A stretch of 64,000 nucleotides of DNA, taken from positions 2,728,001 to 2,792,000 of the forward strand of contig NZ_CP093313.1 of NCBI RefSeq assembly GCF_025264625.1, in the 5' to 3' direction. Shown one piece after another: positions 27,939 to 37,344 of this stretch (positions within the stretch are counted from its first letter, which is position 1; the number at the start of each line of letters is the position of its first letter). This DNA is from Occallatibacter riparius. GTDB taxonomy: Bacteria > Acidobacteriota > Terriglobia > Terriglobales > Acidobacteriaceae. Under the pieces are notes generated by a model. That model did no database searches. It was not told the DNA's origin and saw only the letters and a list, made by a program, of their open reading frames with translations. The translations under genes and the position numbers were made by a program.

Positions 27939-30008
27939 ATGGCTTTCACTGAACAATACGATGTCGCCGTCGTGGGCGCCGGTCACGCCGGGTGCGAGGC
28001 CGCCATGGCCGCCGCACGGATGGGGCTCAAGACCGCGCTCATCACCATGAATATGGACCTCATCGCGCAGATGAGCTGCAACCCTGCTGTGGGTGGAGTA
28101 GCCAAGGGGCACCTGGTGCGCGAGGTGGACGCGCTGGGCGGGATCATGGGCGAGGTCGCGGATGCCGTCGGGATTCAGTTCCGGCTGCTGAATACGTCGC
28201 GGGGTCCGGCGGTGTGGAGTCCGCGGGCGCAGTGCGATAAGGCGCAGTACCGCGTGAAGATGCGGGAGGTGCTGGAGGGTCAGCCGGGGCTGCATATACG
28301 GCAGGCTGAGGTCGTGGATCTCGTCTTGGACGAGGGACCAGGCACCAGGGACCAGGGACCGGAAGGCAGGGAACAGGGAACAGGGAACAGGGAACAGGAA
28401 GGCAAAGGACAGGGAGTAGGGAGTAGGGAGCAGGGAGTAGAAGAGCGTGGCCGCAGACAGGTTGTGGGCCTCAGGCTGCGGGATGGGCGGCAGCTGATGG
28501 CGGGGGCCACCATCATTACTACCGGCACGTTTCTGAATGGGTTGATTCACTGTGGTGAGGAGCGGTATCCGGCGGGACGGAGCGGGGAGCCGGCGTCGGT
28601 TCTGCTGGGCGAGGCCCTGCGGCGGCTGGGGCTGCGGACTTGCCGGCTCAAGACGGGCACGCCTCCGCGGCTGGATGGGCGCACGATCAAGTGGCACATG
28701 TTTGAGGAGCAGCCGGGGGACGCGGATCCCACGCCGTTCAGCTTCAGGACGAAGAAGATTGTGCAGCCGCAGATCTCGTGCCACATCGCGTTTACCACGC
28801 CGGAGACGCTGCGGCTGATCCGCGAGAACGTGCATCGGTCGGCGATGTATTCGGGACAGATCGAGGGGGTGGGGCCGCGGTACTGCCCGTCGATCGAAGA
28901 CAAGATCGTCAAGTTTCCTGATAAGACGCAGCATCAGTTCTTTCTGGAGCCCGAGGGGCTGAATACGCACGAGGTTTATATCAATGGCATGTCGACCTCG
29001 CTGCCGATGGAGGTGCAGTGGCGGATGGTGCACTCCATCCCCGGGCTCGATGAGGCCGAACTGCTGCGGCCGGGATATGCGATCGAGTACGACTCAGTGG
29101 ATGCGACGGAGCTGGACCGCTCGCTGCAGGTGAAGTCGATGGAAGGGCTTTATCTTGCGGGGCAGATCAACGGAACGAGCGGGTATGAAGAGGCGGCGTG
29201 CCAGGGCATCATGGCGGGGATCAATGCAGCGCTGTGGGTAAAGGGAGAGGCGCCTTTCACGATGGATCGGACCGAGGGTTACACGGGGATTCTTATCGAT
29301 GATTTGATCTCGAAGGGGACGAACGAGCCGTACCGGATGTTTACGTCGCGGGCGGAGTTCCGGCTGCACCTGCGGATTGATAACGCCGATCGGCGGCTGA
29401 CGCCGTATGGGCGGAAGCTGGGGCTGATCAACGACGAGGCGTGGGCAGAGTACGAACAGAAGCAGGCGCGCATGGTGGCGCTGGAGAAGCTGCTCAATAT
29501 CCGGAAGGTAGACGCGGAAGCATTGAATGCGGCGGATCTGGGTGGGCTTACGGCGGTGGCGGGATTGACCTGGGCGCAACTGTTGAAGCGGCCGGAAGTG
29601 ACGATTGAGCCGGTGATGCGGGCGCTTGCGGAGGATTTGCGGAAGGAGCCGGTGCTGGCCGAATTTGTTGATCGGCATCCGGATGATGCTGTGGCGCGGG
29701 CGGCGTTCCGTAATGAAGCGCGGGCGGTGGAGACGGAGATCAAGTTTGCCGGGTATCTGGACCAGCAGAAGAAGTCGATCGAGAAGCTGAAGGCGGCGGA
29801 GGCTGTGTCGATTCCTGAGTGGCTGGAGTATGGGGCGATCAGCGGGTTGAGCCGCGAGATGCGGGAGAAGCTGGAACGCGTGCGGCCGCAGACGATCGGG
29901 CAGGCGAGCCGGATTCCGGGTGTGACGCCGGCGGCGTTGAGCCTGGTGCATGTGTCGATCCGACTGCAGGGAGCGCGGCGAGCGGTGGATCGGGTGGAGA
30001 CTGCATAG
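27939..30008 (+). CDS. mnmG: tRNA uridine-5-carboxymethylaminomethyl modification enzyme MnmG (GidA)
   Basis: 689 residues versus about 630 in the family. The FAD-binding [19 protein letters not shown] (11-29), [24 protein letters not shown] (45-68), the [18 protein letters not shown] segment and [20 protein letters not shown] are intact, as is the C-terminal helical domain that contacts MnmE ([13 protein letters not shown]). With MnmE it installs cmnm5U34 in tRNA. Residues about 131-174 ([20 protein letters not shown] and onward) are an extra Gly/Glu/Gln/Arg segment encoded by heptamer repeats and inserted between VVDLVLDE and [11 protein letters not shown], probably a surface beta-hairpin loop. 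Confidence 0.95.
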   Translation: MAFTEQYDVAVVGAGHAGCEAAMAAARMGLKTALITMNMDLIAQMSCNPAVGGVAKGHLVREVDALGGIMGEVADAVGIQFRLLNTSRGPAVWSPRAQCDKAQYRVKMREVLEGQPGLHIRQAEVVDLVLDEGPGTRDQGPEGREQGTGNREQEGKGQGVGSREQGVEERGRRQVVGLRLRDGRQLMAGATIITTGTFLNGLIHCGEERYPAGRSGEPASVLLGEALRRLGLRTCRLKTGTPPRLDGRTIKWHMFEEQPGDADPTPFSFRTKKIVQPQISCHIAFTTPETLRLIRENVHRSAMYSGQIEGVGPRYCPSIEDKIVKFPDKTQHQFFLEPEGLNTHEVYINGMSTSLPMEVQWRMVHSIPGLDEAELLRPGYAIEYDSVDATELDRSLQVKSMEGLYLAGQINGTSGYEEAACQGIMAGINAALWVKGEAPFTMDRTEGYTGILIDDLISKGTNEPYRMFTSRAEFRLHLRIDNADRRLTPYGRKLGLINDEAWAEYEQKQARMVALEKLLNIRKVDAEALNAADLGGLTAVAGLTWAQLLKRPEVTIEPVMRALAEDLRKEPVLAEFVDRHPDDAVARAAFRNEARAVETEIKFAGYLDQQKKSIEKLKAAEAVSIPEWLEYGAISGLSREMREKLERVRPQTIGQASRIPGVTPAALSLVHVSIRLQGARRAVDRVETA
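28339..28441. repeat. Heptamer repeats inside mnmG
   Basis: About fourteen imperfect (C/T)AGGGA(A/G/C) heptamers in tandem, moving from CAGGGAC through CAGGGAA to TAGGGAG. They encode the extra loop of MnmG and keep the frame open. The same heptamers occur at 49948-49992, 50621-50646 and 61065-61086. Confidence 0.9.
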
Positions 30009-30035
30009 AGCGACGGGAATTTCATGGAAGTGGAG

Positions 30036-30111
30036 AAATCCCTCCTGCCCAAGCGGAGCTTGGACGGGGCACCCGCGAATTGTTCCGGGCCAGCGAGTCA
30101 GCAAGTCACCC
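30036..30111. repeat. CCAAGC/GCTTGG hairpin element and AGTCAGC repeats
   Basis: TCCCTCCTGCCCAAGCGGAGCTTGG then GACGGGGCACCC at 30037-30071, a second copy of the element at 27307, followed at 30091-30110 by CAGCGAGTCAGCAAGTCA. It lies between mnmG and the P1 peptidase gene. Confidence 0.75.
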
Positions 30112-30167
30112 CTTAGGTTCCTGCTGGCAGGTACCGTGAAGCTGTGCAGAGGGCGGTAGACTTTGGC

Positions 30168-31337
30168 ATGCACAAGCTCTCTGTTTGCTGTTTGGCAATG
30201 TTCTTGAGCGCACAGGTGGCGATGACGCAAAACGATTCCAGAATTGTTCGGGCAAGGGACCTGGGTGTGCCGTTCGACGGGACGCCGGGAGCTTTCAACG
30301 CCATCACGGATGTGCCGGGTGTGGAGGTTGGCACGACCACGATCATTCGGGGGGATGGGCCGCTGAAGGTGGGGGAGGGGCCGGTTCGGACCGGGGTGAC
30401 GGCCGTTCTTCCGCGCGGCAAGAACGATACACATCCCACGTATGCGGGCTGGTTCAGCCTGAACGGCAACGGCGAGATGACTGGAACCGCGTGGGTGGAG
30501 GAGTCCGGTCTGCTGGAAGGGCCGATCGGGATCACAAACACGCACAGCGTTGGCGTGGTGCGGGACACCATTATTCAGTGGGCGCTGCGCAACAAGTTTG
30601 TGAAGGAAGACGAGTGGTCGCTGCCGGTGGTGGCGGAGACCTGGGATGGCTACCTCAACGATCTCAACGGATTCCACGTGAAGCCGGAGCATGTTTTCTC
30701 GGCGCTCGATTCGGCGCAATCGGGGCCGGTTGCCGAGGGGAATACCGGCGGCGGGACGGGGATGATCTGCTATGGATTCAAGGGGGGGACCGGGACATCG
30801 TCACGGGTGATTGCGAAGGAGGACGGCGGCTACACCGTAGGCGTGCTGGTGCAGTGCAACTGCGGCCAGAGGAGGCTGCTGACGATTGCGGGCGTACCGG
30901 TGGGCAAGGAGATTCCCATGGGAGCCGAGCAGGCGGCCAATGCGCCGGGCAGTAACTCCCGCGGGGATGTGGGTTCCATCATCATTGTTGTTGGAACGAA
31001 TGCGCCTTTGCTGCCCCACCAGCTGAAGCGGATTGCGAGACGGGCGTCGATGGGGCTGGCACGGACGGGGTCGATCTCGGGGAATGGATCGGGGGATATC
31101 TTCATAGCTTTCTCGACGGCGAATGCGAATGCGGATAATGCGCCGGGTCCAAATAAGGTGGAGACCGTCTCGAACGAGAAGATCAGCGCGTTGTTCGAGG
31201 CGACGGTGCAGGCCACCGAAGAAGCGATTGTGAATGCGATGGTGGCGGCGAAGACCATGACGGGCGTCGATGGGCACACGGTTCCCGCACTGCCGCACGA
31301 TGAGCTGACCAGGCTGATGAAGAAGTATCAGCGGTAG
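30168..31337 (+). CDS. P1-family (DmpA/aminopeptidase) serine peptidase, secreted
   Basis: 389 residues from ATG 30168, which opens a signal peptide (MHKLSVCCLAMFLSA); GTG 30144 is an alternative start. The body matches the DmpA/BapA family: GAFNAITDVPGVEVGTTT, GPIGITNTHSVGVVRD, EGNTGGGTGMICYGFKGGTG, and the self-cleavage/nucleophile region GDVGSIIIVV with the predicted G|S cut. These Ntn-hydrolase-fold enzymes release N-terminal D- or beta-amino acids from peptides. Here the protein is exported, so a periplasmic role is likely. Confidence 0.85.
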   Translation: MHKLSVCCLAMFLSAQVAMTQNDSRIVRARDLGVPFDGTPGAFNAITDVPGVEVGTTTIIRGDGPLKVGEGPVRTGVTAVLPRGKNDTHPTYAGWFSLNGNGEMTGTAWVEESGLLEGPIGITNTHSVGVVRDTIIQWALRNKFVKEDEWSLPVVAETWDGYLNDLNGFHVKPEHVFSALDSAQSGPVAEGNTGGGTGMICYGFKGGTGTSSRVIAKEDGGYTVGVLVQCNCGQRRLLTIAGVPVGKEIPMGAEQAANAPGSNSRGDVGSIIIVVGTNAPLLPHQLKRIARRASMGLARTGSISGNGSGDIFIAFSTANANADNAPGPNKVETVSNEKISALFEATVQATEEAIVNAMVAAKTMTGVDGHTVPALPHDELTRLMKKYQR

Positions 31338-31342
31338 GGCAA

Positions 31343-31380
31343 CCAGTCAGCGAACCGGCAGGTCAGCGAGTCAGACGCGA
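31343..31380. repeat. AGTCAGC-type repeats between convergent genes
   Basis: CCAGTCAGCGAACCGGCAGG followed by TCAGCGAGTCAGACGC, a short cluster of the 8-mer family, in the 60-base gap between the P1 peptidase and the NTF2-like gene. A similar short cluster lies at about 49275-49310. Confidence 0.65.
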
Positions 31381-31396
31381 AGTTCTCATTGCCTTA

Positions 31397-31963
31397 CTAC
31401 TTGGAGATCAGGGGGATGTGGAACGGCTGTTCCGCGCCATTGCCCTGCTTTTTCTTGGATTTGCCCGGGGGGCCGTCTTCGCGGAGGATGGTTCGCTGCG
31501 AGTTCACGCAGATCCAGCTATTGCGCTGTTTTTCGAAGACATGGGTGAACACGCCCTTCTCGTCGACCGAGCCGGAACTGCCTTTGCGGTGCAGCTTGTA
31601 GGTGCCGTTGGCGACGGCGATATCGCCCAGCATGCGGACGGTGATCACGCGCTGATCGAGATGGTCGATTTTGTCCTGACCGCTGATGACGCCGGCCAGT
31701 TCCTGGTTGCGGGTGGTGATGTCGCCGGTGGCTGAGATACCCACAAAGACAGGAGACAACACAAGTTCCAGGGCGTACTGGTCGCGGGCGTTGACCGCGT
31801 CATCCCATTTGTCTTCGATCTTCTGAAAGGTCTGCACCTCAGGGGGCGCGGTGGAGGTAATTCCGGGCTTCGCGGTGGCTTCGGGCGCGGGGGCCTGATC
31901 CTGCGCGGCGACCGCGACACAAGAGAGCAAACCTGCAATGAAACAAAGCATTTTCCGGGTCAT
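31397..31963 (-). CDS. Secreted NTF2-like (DUF4440-type) protein
   Basis: 188 residues from the ATG at 31961-31963 (GGAG 11 bases upstream); an ATG at 31987 would add eight residues. Signal peptide, Pro/Ala linker, then a cone-shaped NTF2-like fold: KIEDKWDDAVNARDQYALEL, LSPVFVGISATGDITTRNQ, VRMLGDIAVANGTYKL, FTHVFEKQRNSWICVNSQRT. Such domains bind small molecules or are ketosteroid-isomerase-like; no catalytic residues are clear. Confidence 0.75.
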   Translation of the reverse strand: MTRKMLCFIAGLLSCVAVAAQDQAPAPEATAKPGITSTAPPEVQTFQKIEDKWDDAVNARDQYALELVLSPVFVGISATGDITTRNQELAGVISGQDKIDHLDQRVITVRMLGDIAVANGTYKLHRKGSSGSVDEKGVFTHVFEKQRNSWICVNSQRTILREDGPPGKSKKKQGNGAEQPFHIPLISK

Positions 31964-32149
31964 CGAGTGAAAAACTCCATGTGTCATGATGATATCTCTT
32001 TGACTCCGCAGGACGGTTTCAGTTGCGGGTTTTTGGTGGCCGGCTCATGGAGGGTTGGGAGTGAGGGTGGCTCATGCTAAATGCCGCAAAAAGGCCAGGA
32101 TAGCGTGATGCCATCCCGGCCTTGGGAACGTAGGAGTTCGGTATCGATG

Positions 32150-32902
32150 CTACTGCAGCGATTCGAGCGGATCGAGGTGGTGAATTGTCACCAGCGCGTC
32201 CTCGATCGAGATCCAGCCATCTTTGCGGAACTGGCCCAGGGTTCGCGTGACCGTCTCACGCGTGGTGCAGGTCATGGATGCCATTTCTTCGTGGGTCAGC
32301 AACAGGGGGAAACGGATTTCCCCTGAGGGCAGGGTCTCGCCAATCTGGTTGCCGAGGTCCACGAGCAGATGCCCGAGACGTCCGGCCACCGTTTCAGCCA
32401 GCGCGATGCGGCAGGCGTCCTGCAGGGCAAACCGGTATTCCTGGCAGATGCATTGGACTGCGCGCATCTGGGCTTCCTTGTGGGCCCGCAGGAAGCTCTG
32501 GAAGCGATCGCGCTCGACGGGCCGCAACTGTGCCGGCGTGAGCGATTCGGCGCTGACTTCGTAGACTCCGTGCGAGAGCACGGCATAGAGGCCGAGCATG
32601 GAGCCAGGCCCCGCGACCCGGACGATCATTTGTTTATCGTGCGCACGGCACGAGGTCAGTTTCATGTAACCGCTGCATATCAGATAAAGGCAGCGGGCGT
32701 CTTCGCCCTGGGTAAACAGGGGTGCCTGCGCCGGCAAAGCGATGGTGCTAGTAGCTAATTCAAGATCGGCCAGGACAGCGCTACCGAGAGAGCAGAACCA
32801 CCCAGGGCGCCGATTGGAACAGGCCGCACACCCCACCGGCGATTGCCGTGAGACGAACCGGTTTCGCGTGTGAGGTATCGGAAATTGCCCTAAATCCGCC
32901 AT
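32150..32902 (-). CDS. Crp/Fnr-family transcriptional regulator with N-terminal cysteines
   Basis: 250 residues from the ATG at 32900-32902. The N-terminus has cysteines 25, 28 and 37 (CAACSNRRPGWFC), reminiscent of the iron-sulfur ligands of FNR, followed by a cyclic-nucleotide-binding-type beta roll (45-160, with LFTQGEDARCLYLICSGYMK) and a winged helix (LTHEEMASMTCTTRETVTRTL). Further cysteines in the beta roll could supply a fourth ligand. It is divergent from the cytochrome cluster at 33406, and a Crp/Fnr-type palindrome lies between them (33213-33226), so it is the likely redox- or oxygen-responsive regulator of that cluster. Confidence 0.85.
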   Translation of the reverse strand: MADLGQFPIPHTRNRFVSRQSPVGCAACSNRRPGWFCSLGSAVLADLELATSTIALPAQAPLFTQGEDARCLYLICSGYMKLTSCRAHDKQMIVRVAGPGSMLGLYAVLSHGVYEVSAESLTPAQLRPVERDRFQSFLRAHKEAQMRAVQCICQEYRFALQDACRIALAETVAGRLGHLLVDLGNQIGETLPSGEIRFPLLLTHEEMASMTCTTRETVTRTLGQFRKDGWISIEDALVTIHHLDPLESLQ

Positions 32903-33405
32903 GTCAAACTTCGTTTCTGCCGCTACCAAGGGCATTTGCCGTCCACCGAGGCTCCAGGGCGGTCGAATACCCGAAGCAGTTCCGGCCCCGAGTAGATTTT
33001 TCCTTGTACCAATATTGGCCAAGTTTCGCCTCCACGAATGTGACGAGGCTCACGGTCATGAGTGTTTTTCGCGATATTCCATGGCTCTGGCGGGCGAACT
33101 ACGCACAGAGGAATGCCCGGGATCCCCTCCCGGGACTCCCCGGGGGGAACGACTGTCAGTTTTCCGGATGTGATTGGGAGGGCTTATCTGACCAACTTGG
33201 AGCGTATGGCGTGTGATTAACATCACCGAGCAAGTCCACTATCCCCGGGTAAGCTCACACAGTAAGGTGACGCTGCGCACGGCAGTTGCCGAATTGAGAA
33301 GCAAAAAACTTGTGATTTGGGTATTGGAGCCGATGCATCCTAGGTGGCCCTGATCACAGGGAGAACGGTGCGAGGGGCCACAAGCTTGGAGGCAAGGCGG
33401 AATTC
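32903..33405. other. Long divergent control region
   Basis: 503 bases without a supportable gene between the FNR-like regulator and the cytochrome operon. It holds the palindrome at 33213-33226 and a TAAGCT 30 bases downstream (33250-33255) that could serve as a -10 for a Crp/Fnr-activated promoter reading toward the cytochromes. Short open frames here lack ribosome sites. Confidence 0.5.
33212..33227 (+). promoter_or_regulatory. Crp/Fnr-type operator
   Basis: TGTGATTAACATCACC: a perfect GTGAT-N4-ATCAC inverted repeat that fits both the CRP (TGTGA-N6-TCACA) and FNR (TTGAT-N4-ATCAA) half-site geometry. Its centre at 33219.5 would place a class II start near 33261. Binding by the adjacent regulator is inferred. 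Confidence 0.65.
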
Positions 33406-34398
33406 ATGCTGATCGGTAATCCGTTACTGAAGTTGATACGTCGTGCGGTTCCGGGAAAGAAACGAGAACTGCAAGCTTGTTCATACCTCTTATTTGGGGC
33501 TTTGATACTGACCACGGGCGCACTGGCCGTTCCGGGCGCGAAGCCCGCGGGCAAGCAGGCGGCTGCTCCGGGTACCACTCCGGCTGCCGCTTCGGACTTT
33601 GTCGGATCGGAGACCTGCTCCGGATGCCACGAAGAAGTTTCCACCAAATTCGCGGCGAATCCGCACACCAAAATGGCCCAGATGCATGGCAAGCAGGGCG
33701 TGACCTGCGAAAACTGCCATGGTGCGGGCAAGGCCCATGTGGACGGCGGCGGCGATGTAACGAAGATCTTCAATCCCGCCAAGGCCTCGGCCAAGGAAGT
33801 TGACGCGAAGTGCCTGAGCTGTCACCAGGGCCAGCATGCCAACTTCGAGAAGTCAGGCCACGGGGAAGGGAACGTGAGCTGCGTTGGGTGCCACAGCGTC
33901 CACGCGGGCAAGGATCCGGAACACCTTCTCAAACTGGCGCAGCCGACTTTGTGTTTCCAGTGCCATTCCGATGTGAAGCCGCAGTTCTCGATGCCGTTCC
34001 ATCACCGCGTGGAAGAAGGCGCGGTGAACTGCTCGGACTGCCACAATCCGCACGGCACCTTCAAGCAGAAGGGGCTGCGCGCATCGGCGCAGCAGGACGC
34101 GGTCTGCACGAAGTGTCACAGCGAGACGGCTGGTCCGTTCGTATATGAGCACGCGGTGGTCAAAACGGAAGGCTGCACTTCATGCCATTTCCCGCACGGC
34201 GGCCCCAATCCTCGGCTGTTGAACAGGGCGAACGTGAACACGATCTGCCTGCAGTGCCACTCGGTTTCTCCCAGCTTTACGACGGGTGAGCCGCAGGGAC
34301 CGGCGCACAACCAGGCGACGCAGTACCAGTCGTGCACGATGTGCCACAGCGACATACACGGGTCGAATGTCAGCCCGGTGTTCTTCAACACGCACTAG
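33406..34398 (+). CDS. DmsE/MtrA-family decaheme c-type cytochrome
   Basis: 330 residues: an N-terminal membrane/signal segment (25-42), a short Ala/Pro linker, and ten CXXCH haem sites in order: CSGCH, CENCH, CLSCH, CVGCH, CFQCH, CSDCH, CTKCH, CTSCH, CLQCH, CTMCH. Length, haem number and the FVGSETCSGCHEE start match the DmsE/MtrA/PioA family, which sits inside an outer-membrane barrel and passes electrons between the periplasm and the cell exterior. The PioB/MtrB-type barrel gene follows 15 bases later. The direction of electron flow cannot be read from sequence. Confidence 0.93.
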   Translation: MLIGNPLLKLIRRAVPGKKRELQACSYLLFGALILTTGALAVPGAKPAGKQAAAPGTTPAAASDFVGSETCSGCHEEVSTKFAANPHTKMAQMHGKQGVTCENCHGAGKAHVDGGGDVTKIFNPAKASAKEVDAKCLSCHQGQHANFEKSGHGEGNVSCVGCHSVHAGKDPEHLLKLAQPTLCFQCHSDVKPQFSMPFHHRVEEGAVNCSDCHNPHGTFKQKGLRASAQQDAVCTKCHSETAGPFVYEHAVVKTEGCTSCHFPHGGPNPRLLNRANVNTICLQCHSVSPSFTTGEPQGPAHNQATQYQSCTMCHSDIHGSNVSPVFFNTH

Positions 34399-34413
34399 GA
34401 AAGGGGGCGAGCG

Positions 34414-36792
34414 ATGACGAATCAGACATATTCAGCGAAGAGTCTGGGCGGGTCGCAGGCCGGGATGGTTTCCCGGTGGCGCACCCTTTTGGTTGCGACG
34501 ATGGTGGCCGGTGGATTGGCTCTCGCCGCTTATGCACAGGAACCAACAACTCCGCCTGCGGCGGGCCAGCCCGCTGCACCTCAGCAGCCTGCGACGCCGC
34601 CGAAGCCGGCGCCTACGCAGGCGAAGCCTCCTGCGGACACGAACGGAAAGACGATGGGCGGCTACCAGGTTCACTCGATGGTTGACCTGGGCGGGCGGTT
34701 CGCGGAAAAGAATGGCAGCAGGGCGATGTGGGCAACGATGGTGAACCAGACCACGGGCGCACGGGTTCTGGGGCAGGAAGTGCAGATGCACACCGTCGAC
34801 CCGCACAAGACGCCGTTCTTCGATACGCTGAGCAGCTCAAGCTTTGGATATGGCGGGGATCCTTACGATGCGACGTATCTGAGCTTCTCGAAGGGCAAGT
34901 GGTATGACTTCGGGAGCAGCTTCCGCCGCAGCCGTCAGTACTTTGACTACAACCTGCTGGTGAATTCGCTGCTAGGGCCGAACCAGCTTGTGCCGCAGCC
35001 GAACTCACTGCACTTGTACAACACGGTACGCCGGAACACGGATACGCTGCTGACGGTTCTGCCGGTATCGCTGTTCAGTTTCCGCGCTGGTTACAACCAC
35101 AACACGCACGAAGGGCCGTCGTACTCGACGATTCACCAGGGCGGCGACGTGCAGGAGAACATGTGGTTCCGGAACGCGACCGATACGTGGGTGGGAGGCG
35201 TGGATTACAAGCCTTTCCACAACACGACAGTCAGCTACGACCAATTCCTTGTTTTCTACAAGGGCGATACGAACTACCACCTTGCTCCTCCACCGTTTGT
35301 GCTGCCTAACGGGCAGCCGGTAACTGTGGGAGTGAACCTGCTGACGACATCGAAGTGCGGTACCTCGGGTACGGCGAACTATACGCTCGCGGTGGTCAAC
35401 GGGGTAGTGAATCCGTTCTGCAGCGGCACTACGACCGAGGACCAGACTGCGCCGACGCGGACGAGCTTCCCGACGGAGCAGATGCGTTTTGCGTCGAAGG
35501 TGACGGACAAACTCGTGATGAACGGGCGGTTCCTCTATAGCGGCGGCAACAGCCGGGTGAACAGCTTCAATCAGACGTTCATCGGTTTGAACAGCCGTAC
35601 GCTCTACAGGGAGATCATCGACACCGGCGCGCTGCCGAACGGGCATCTGGCGAACAACAAGCGTATCAACGTGAATGGCGATTTCAGCGTACGCGCCGAA
35701 ATCAACCCGATCGTGGCTGTTTCGGACGTGGTGGATTACTGGGATGTTCGGGTTCCGGGGGAGACGGCGTGGAATGAGTTCACGCTGAAGGGAGTCGCTA
35801 CTCAGAAGGGGCCACCGGTGAAGTACGGCACGTCGATGCTGACGCCGCTGAACGATCCGAGCCTGACGGCGAATACCGTGCTCAATACGGACTCGCACTA
35901 TCTGGCGCATAAGAACATTGGCAACACGGCTCTGGGCATCTTCACGATAACGCCGCAGGTGAAGCTGACCGGCGGGTGGCGCTTCAATAATCGGGAGATC
36001 AGCCTCGACGACGATCCGACGCTGGCCTGGCACCAGAACTGGCTGCTGATAGGGTCCGTTCTGCAGCCGTCGTCGATGTTCCGGTTGAATCTGAACTACG
36101 AGCTGATGCATTCGAGTTCGTCGGGTTCTGCAACGACGACGAATACCTACACACGCGAGGCGCCGAACCGGATTAATGATTTCCGCGCGCGGGCGCAGAT
36201 CAAGCCGGCGCACTGGATCAGCGTCGCGGCCGCGGGCATTCTGTACTACGCGGAAAACAACGATCCGACGGTCAATCACAAGGAGCATAACAACGATTTC
36301 AGCTTCAACGTGCATGTGACGCCGCGGGAGAATATGGGTCTGGATGTCGATTTCGCGCACGATAGCGTGTACTCGAGAACGGACCTCTGCTACCAGGCGA
36401 ATCCAGCGCCGCCTGATGCGGTGCCGGGCGGCTATTGCACCAATTCCGCCAGCGGCAACACGCTGCTGGGGAACGGCCTGTACGAAGCTCCAATGACGTT
36501 CTTCAACGGCATGTTCAACTACGCAGGGTCGAAGTGGGTTGGGTTCGATGTAGGCGGCCGAGTGAATCATGTCACCGGTAGCGCGGAGATGCTGAATCCC
36601 AACATGGTTCCGGGCGCGTTGGATTCAACGTACTGGTATCCGTATGCGAACCTCATCATTCACATCGCGCCGAAGTGGTCGTGGCATGGTGACTGGAACC
36701 GTCCTGATTATGCAGAAGCAGGAGCACCGGGTCCGGCGCCGCGGAACTTTAACGGCAACATCTTCACGCTGGGCGTGAAACACCAGTTTTAG
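34414..36792 (+). CDS. MtrB/PioB-family outer-membrane beta-barrel protein
   Basis: 792 residues. Signal peptide (about 20-41), a Pro/Ala/Gln-rich linker (43-75), then many alternating amphipathic strands ending in the terminal aromatic FTLGVKHQF typical of outer-membrane barrels. It contains repeated MtrB/PioB-like phrases (YDATYLSFSKGKWYDFGSSF; SFRAGYNHNTHEGPSYSTIH; VTPRENMGLDVDFAHDS). In known porin-cytochrome complexes this barrel sheathes the decaheme cytochrome. Neither the N-terminal CXXC of Shewanella MtrB nor any haem motif is present. Directly downstream of the decaheme gene. Confidence 0.88.
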   Translation: MTNQTYSAKSLGGSQAGMVSRWRTLLVATMVAGGLALAAYAQEPTTPPAAGQPAAPQQPATPPKPAPTQAKPPADTNGKTMGGYQVHSMVDLGGRFAEKNGSRAMWATMVNQTTGARVLGQEVQMHTVDPHKTPFFDTLSSSSFGYGGDPYDATYLSFSKGKWYDFGSSFRRSRQYFDYNLLVNSLLGPNQLVPQPNSLHLYNTVRRNTDTLLTVLPVSLFSFRAGYNHNTHEGPSYSTIHQGGDVQENMWFRNATDTWVGGVDYKPFHNTTVSYDQFLVFYKGDTNYHLAPPPFVLPNGQPVTVGVNLLTTSKCGTSGTANYTLAVVNGVVNPFCSGTTTEDQTAPTRTSFPTEQMRFASKVTDKLVMNGRFLYSGGNSRVNSFNQTFIGLNSRTLYREIIDTGALPNGHLANNKRINVNGDFSVRAEINPIVAVSDVVDYWDVRVPGETAWNEFTLKGVATQKGPPVKYGTSMLTPLNDPSLTANTVLNTDSHYLAHKNIGNTALGIFTITPQVKLTGGWRFNNREISLDDDPTLAWHQNWLLIGSVLQPSSMFRLNLNYELMHSSSSGSATTTNTYTREAPNRINDFRARAQIKPAHWISVAAAGILYYAENNDPTVNHKEHNNDFSFNVHVTPRENMGLDVDFAHDSVYSRTDLCYQANPAPPDAVPGGYCTNSASGNTLLGNGLYEAPMTFFNGMFNYAGSKWVGFDVGGRVNHVTGSAEMLNPNMVPGALDSTYWYPYANLIIHIAPKWSWHGDWNRPDYAEAGAPGPAPRNFNGNIFTLGVKHQF

Positions 36793-36799
36793 CAATTAC

Positions 36800-36835
36800 T
36801 GCGGCAAGGATGGAATTCAGGCCAGCCTTGCCGCA
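36800..36835 (+). other. Stem-loop after the barrel gene
   Basis: Perfect 10-bp stem TGCGGCAAGG/CCTTGCCGCA with a 16-base loop, 7 bases after the stop. There is no T tract, so it may be an mRNA-stability or processing element separating the decaheme-barrel pair from the monoheme genes. Confidence 0.6.
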
Positions 36836-37023
36836 ACACCTCAACGCAACATCAACCCTGGTTCTGAAGCAAAGCCAGGGCGAAAGGGCCCGGCAGACTC
36901 AGCGGCGGGGCTGGCAATTGGCAGCGCCGCAGACATAGCCTTCGGCATTCTCTGTCCTGGCAGGTCGGGACGGGAAGTGTCGCCCTACAACGGGGACGTC
37001 ACAAGGGAAAAGGAGTTTCTCGA

Positions 37024-37344
37024 GTGAATACAAAGGCCAGAGTCGCAGGTTTAGTGCTGCTTGCTTTTTCAGCGGTTGCACCAGTGTTGGCGCAGGATTC
37101 GGGCGCTGACGTTTACAAGGCGAAGTGCGCGAGCTGCCATGGCGCAACGGGCCTGGCAGACAGCGGCGCGGGTAAGGCCATGAAGGTAAAGCCGGCGACC
37201 GATCCGGATGTCAAGAAGATGACGCTGGACGAGATGATCGCCGTAACGACGGACGGGAAAGGGAAGATGCCTGCATACAAAGGCAAGCTGACCGACGCCC
37301 AGATCAAGGCATCGGTTGAGTTCTATCGGACCTTTGCCAAGTAA
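37024..37344 (+). CDS. Periplasmic monoheme cytochrome c (copy 1)
   Basis: 106 residues, GTG start with AAGGAG 9 bases upstream. Signal peptide (1-23) then a class I cytochrome c fold with one haem site CASCH and a distal KMPAYKGKLTDAQIKASVEFYRT segment whose Met is the likely axial ligand. Closely similar to the next two genes. A soluble electron shuttle between the inner-membrane quinol dehydrogenase and the decaheme cytochrome is the natural role. Confidence 0.88.
   Translation: MNTKARVAGLVLLAFSAVAPVLAQDSGADVYKAKCASCHGATGLADSGAGKAMKVKPATDPDVKKMTLDEMIAVTTDGKGKMPAYKGKLTDAQIKASVEFYRTFAK

Noticed and set aside
27768..29033. 421-codon reverse-strand open frame opposite the mnmG 5' half
   Set aside because: Low-complexity Arg/Leu/Pro composition and full antisense overlap with a conserved gene.
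29094..30719. 541-codon reverse-strand open frame opposite mnmG
   Set aside because: Antisense shadow; the mnmG frame shows conserved motifs throughout.
35005..36570. 521-codon reverse-strand open frame opposite the barrel gene
   Set aside because: Arg/His/Val-rich antisense shadow of a high-GC gene; no ribosome site or recognisable domain.
36793..37023. Missing MtrC/OmcA-type surface cytochrome
   Set aside because: No further CXXCH-bearing frame exists between the barrel gene and the monoheme genes; a surface partner, if any, is elsewhere.
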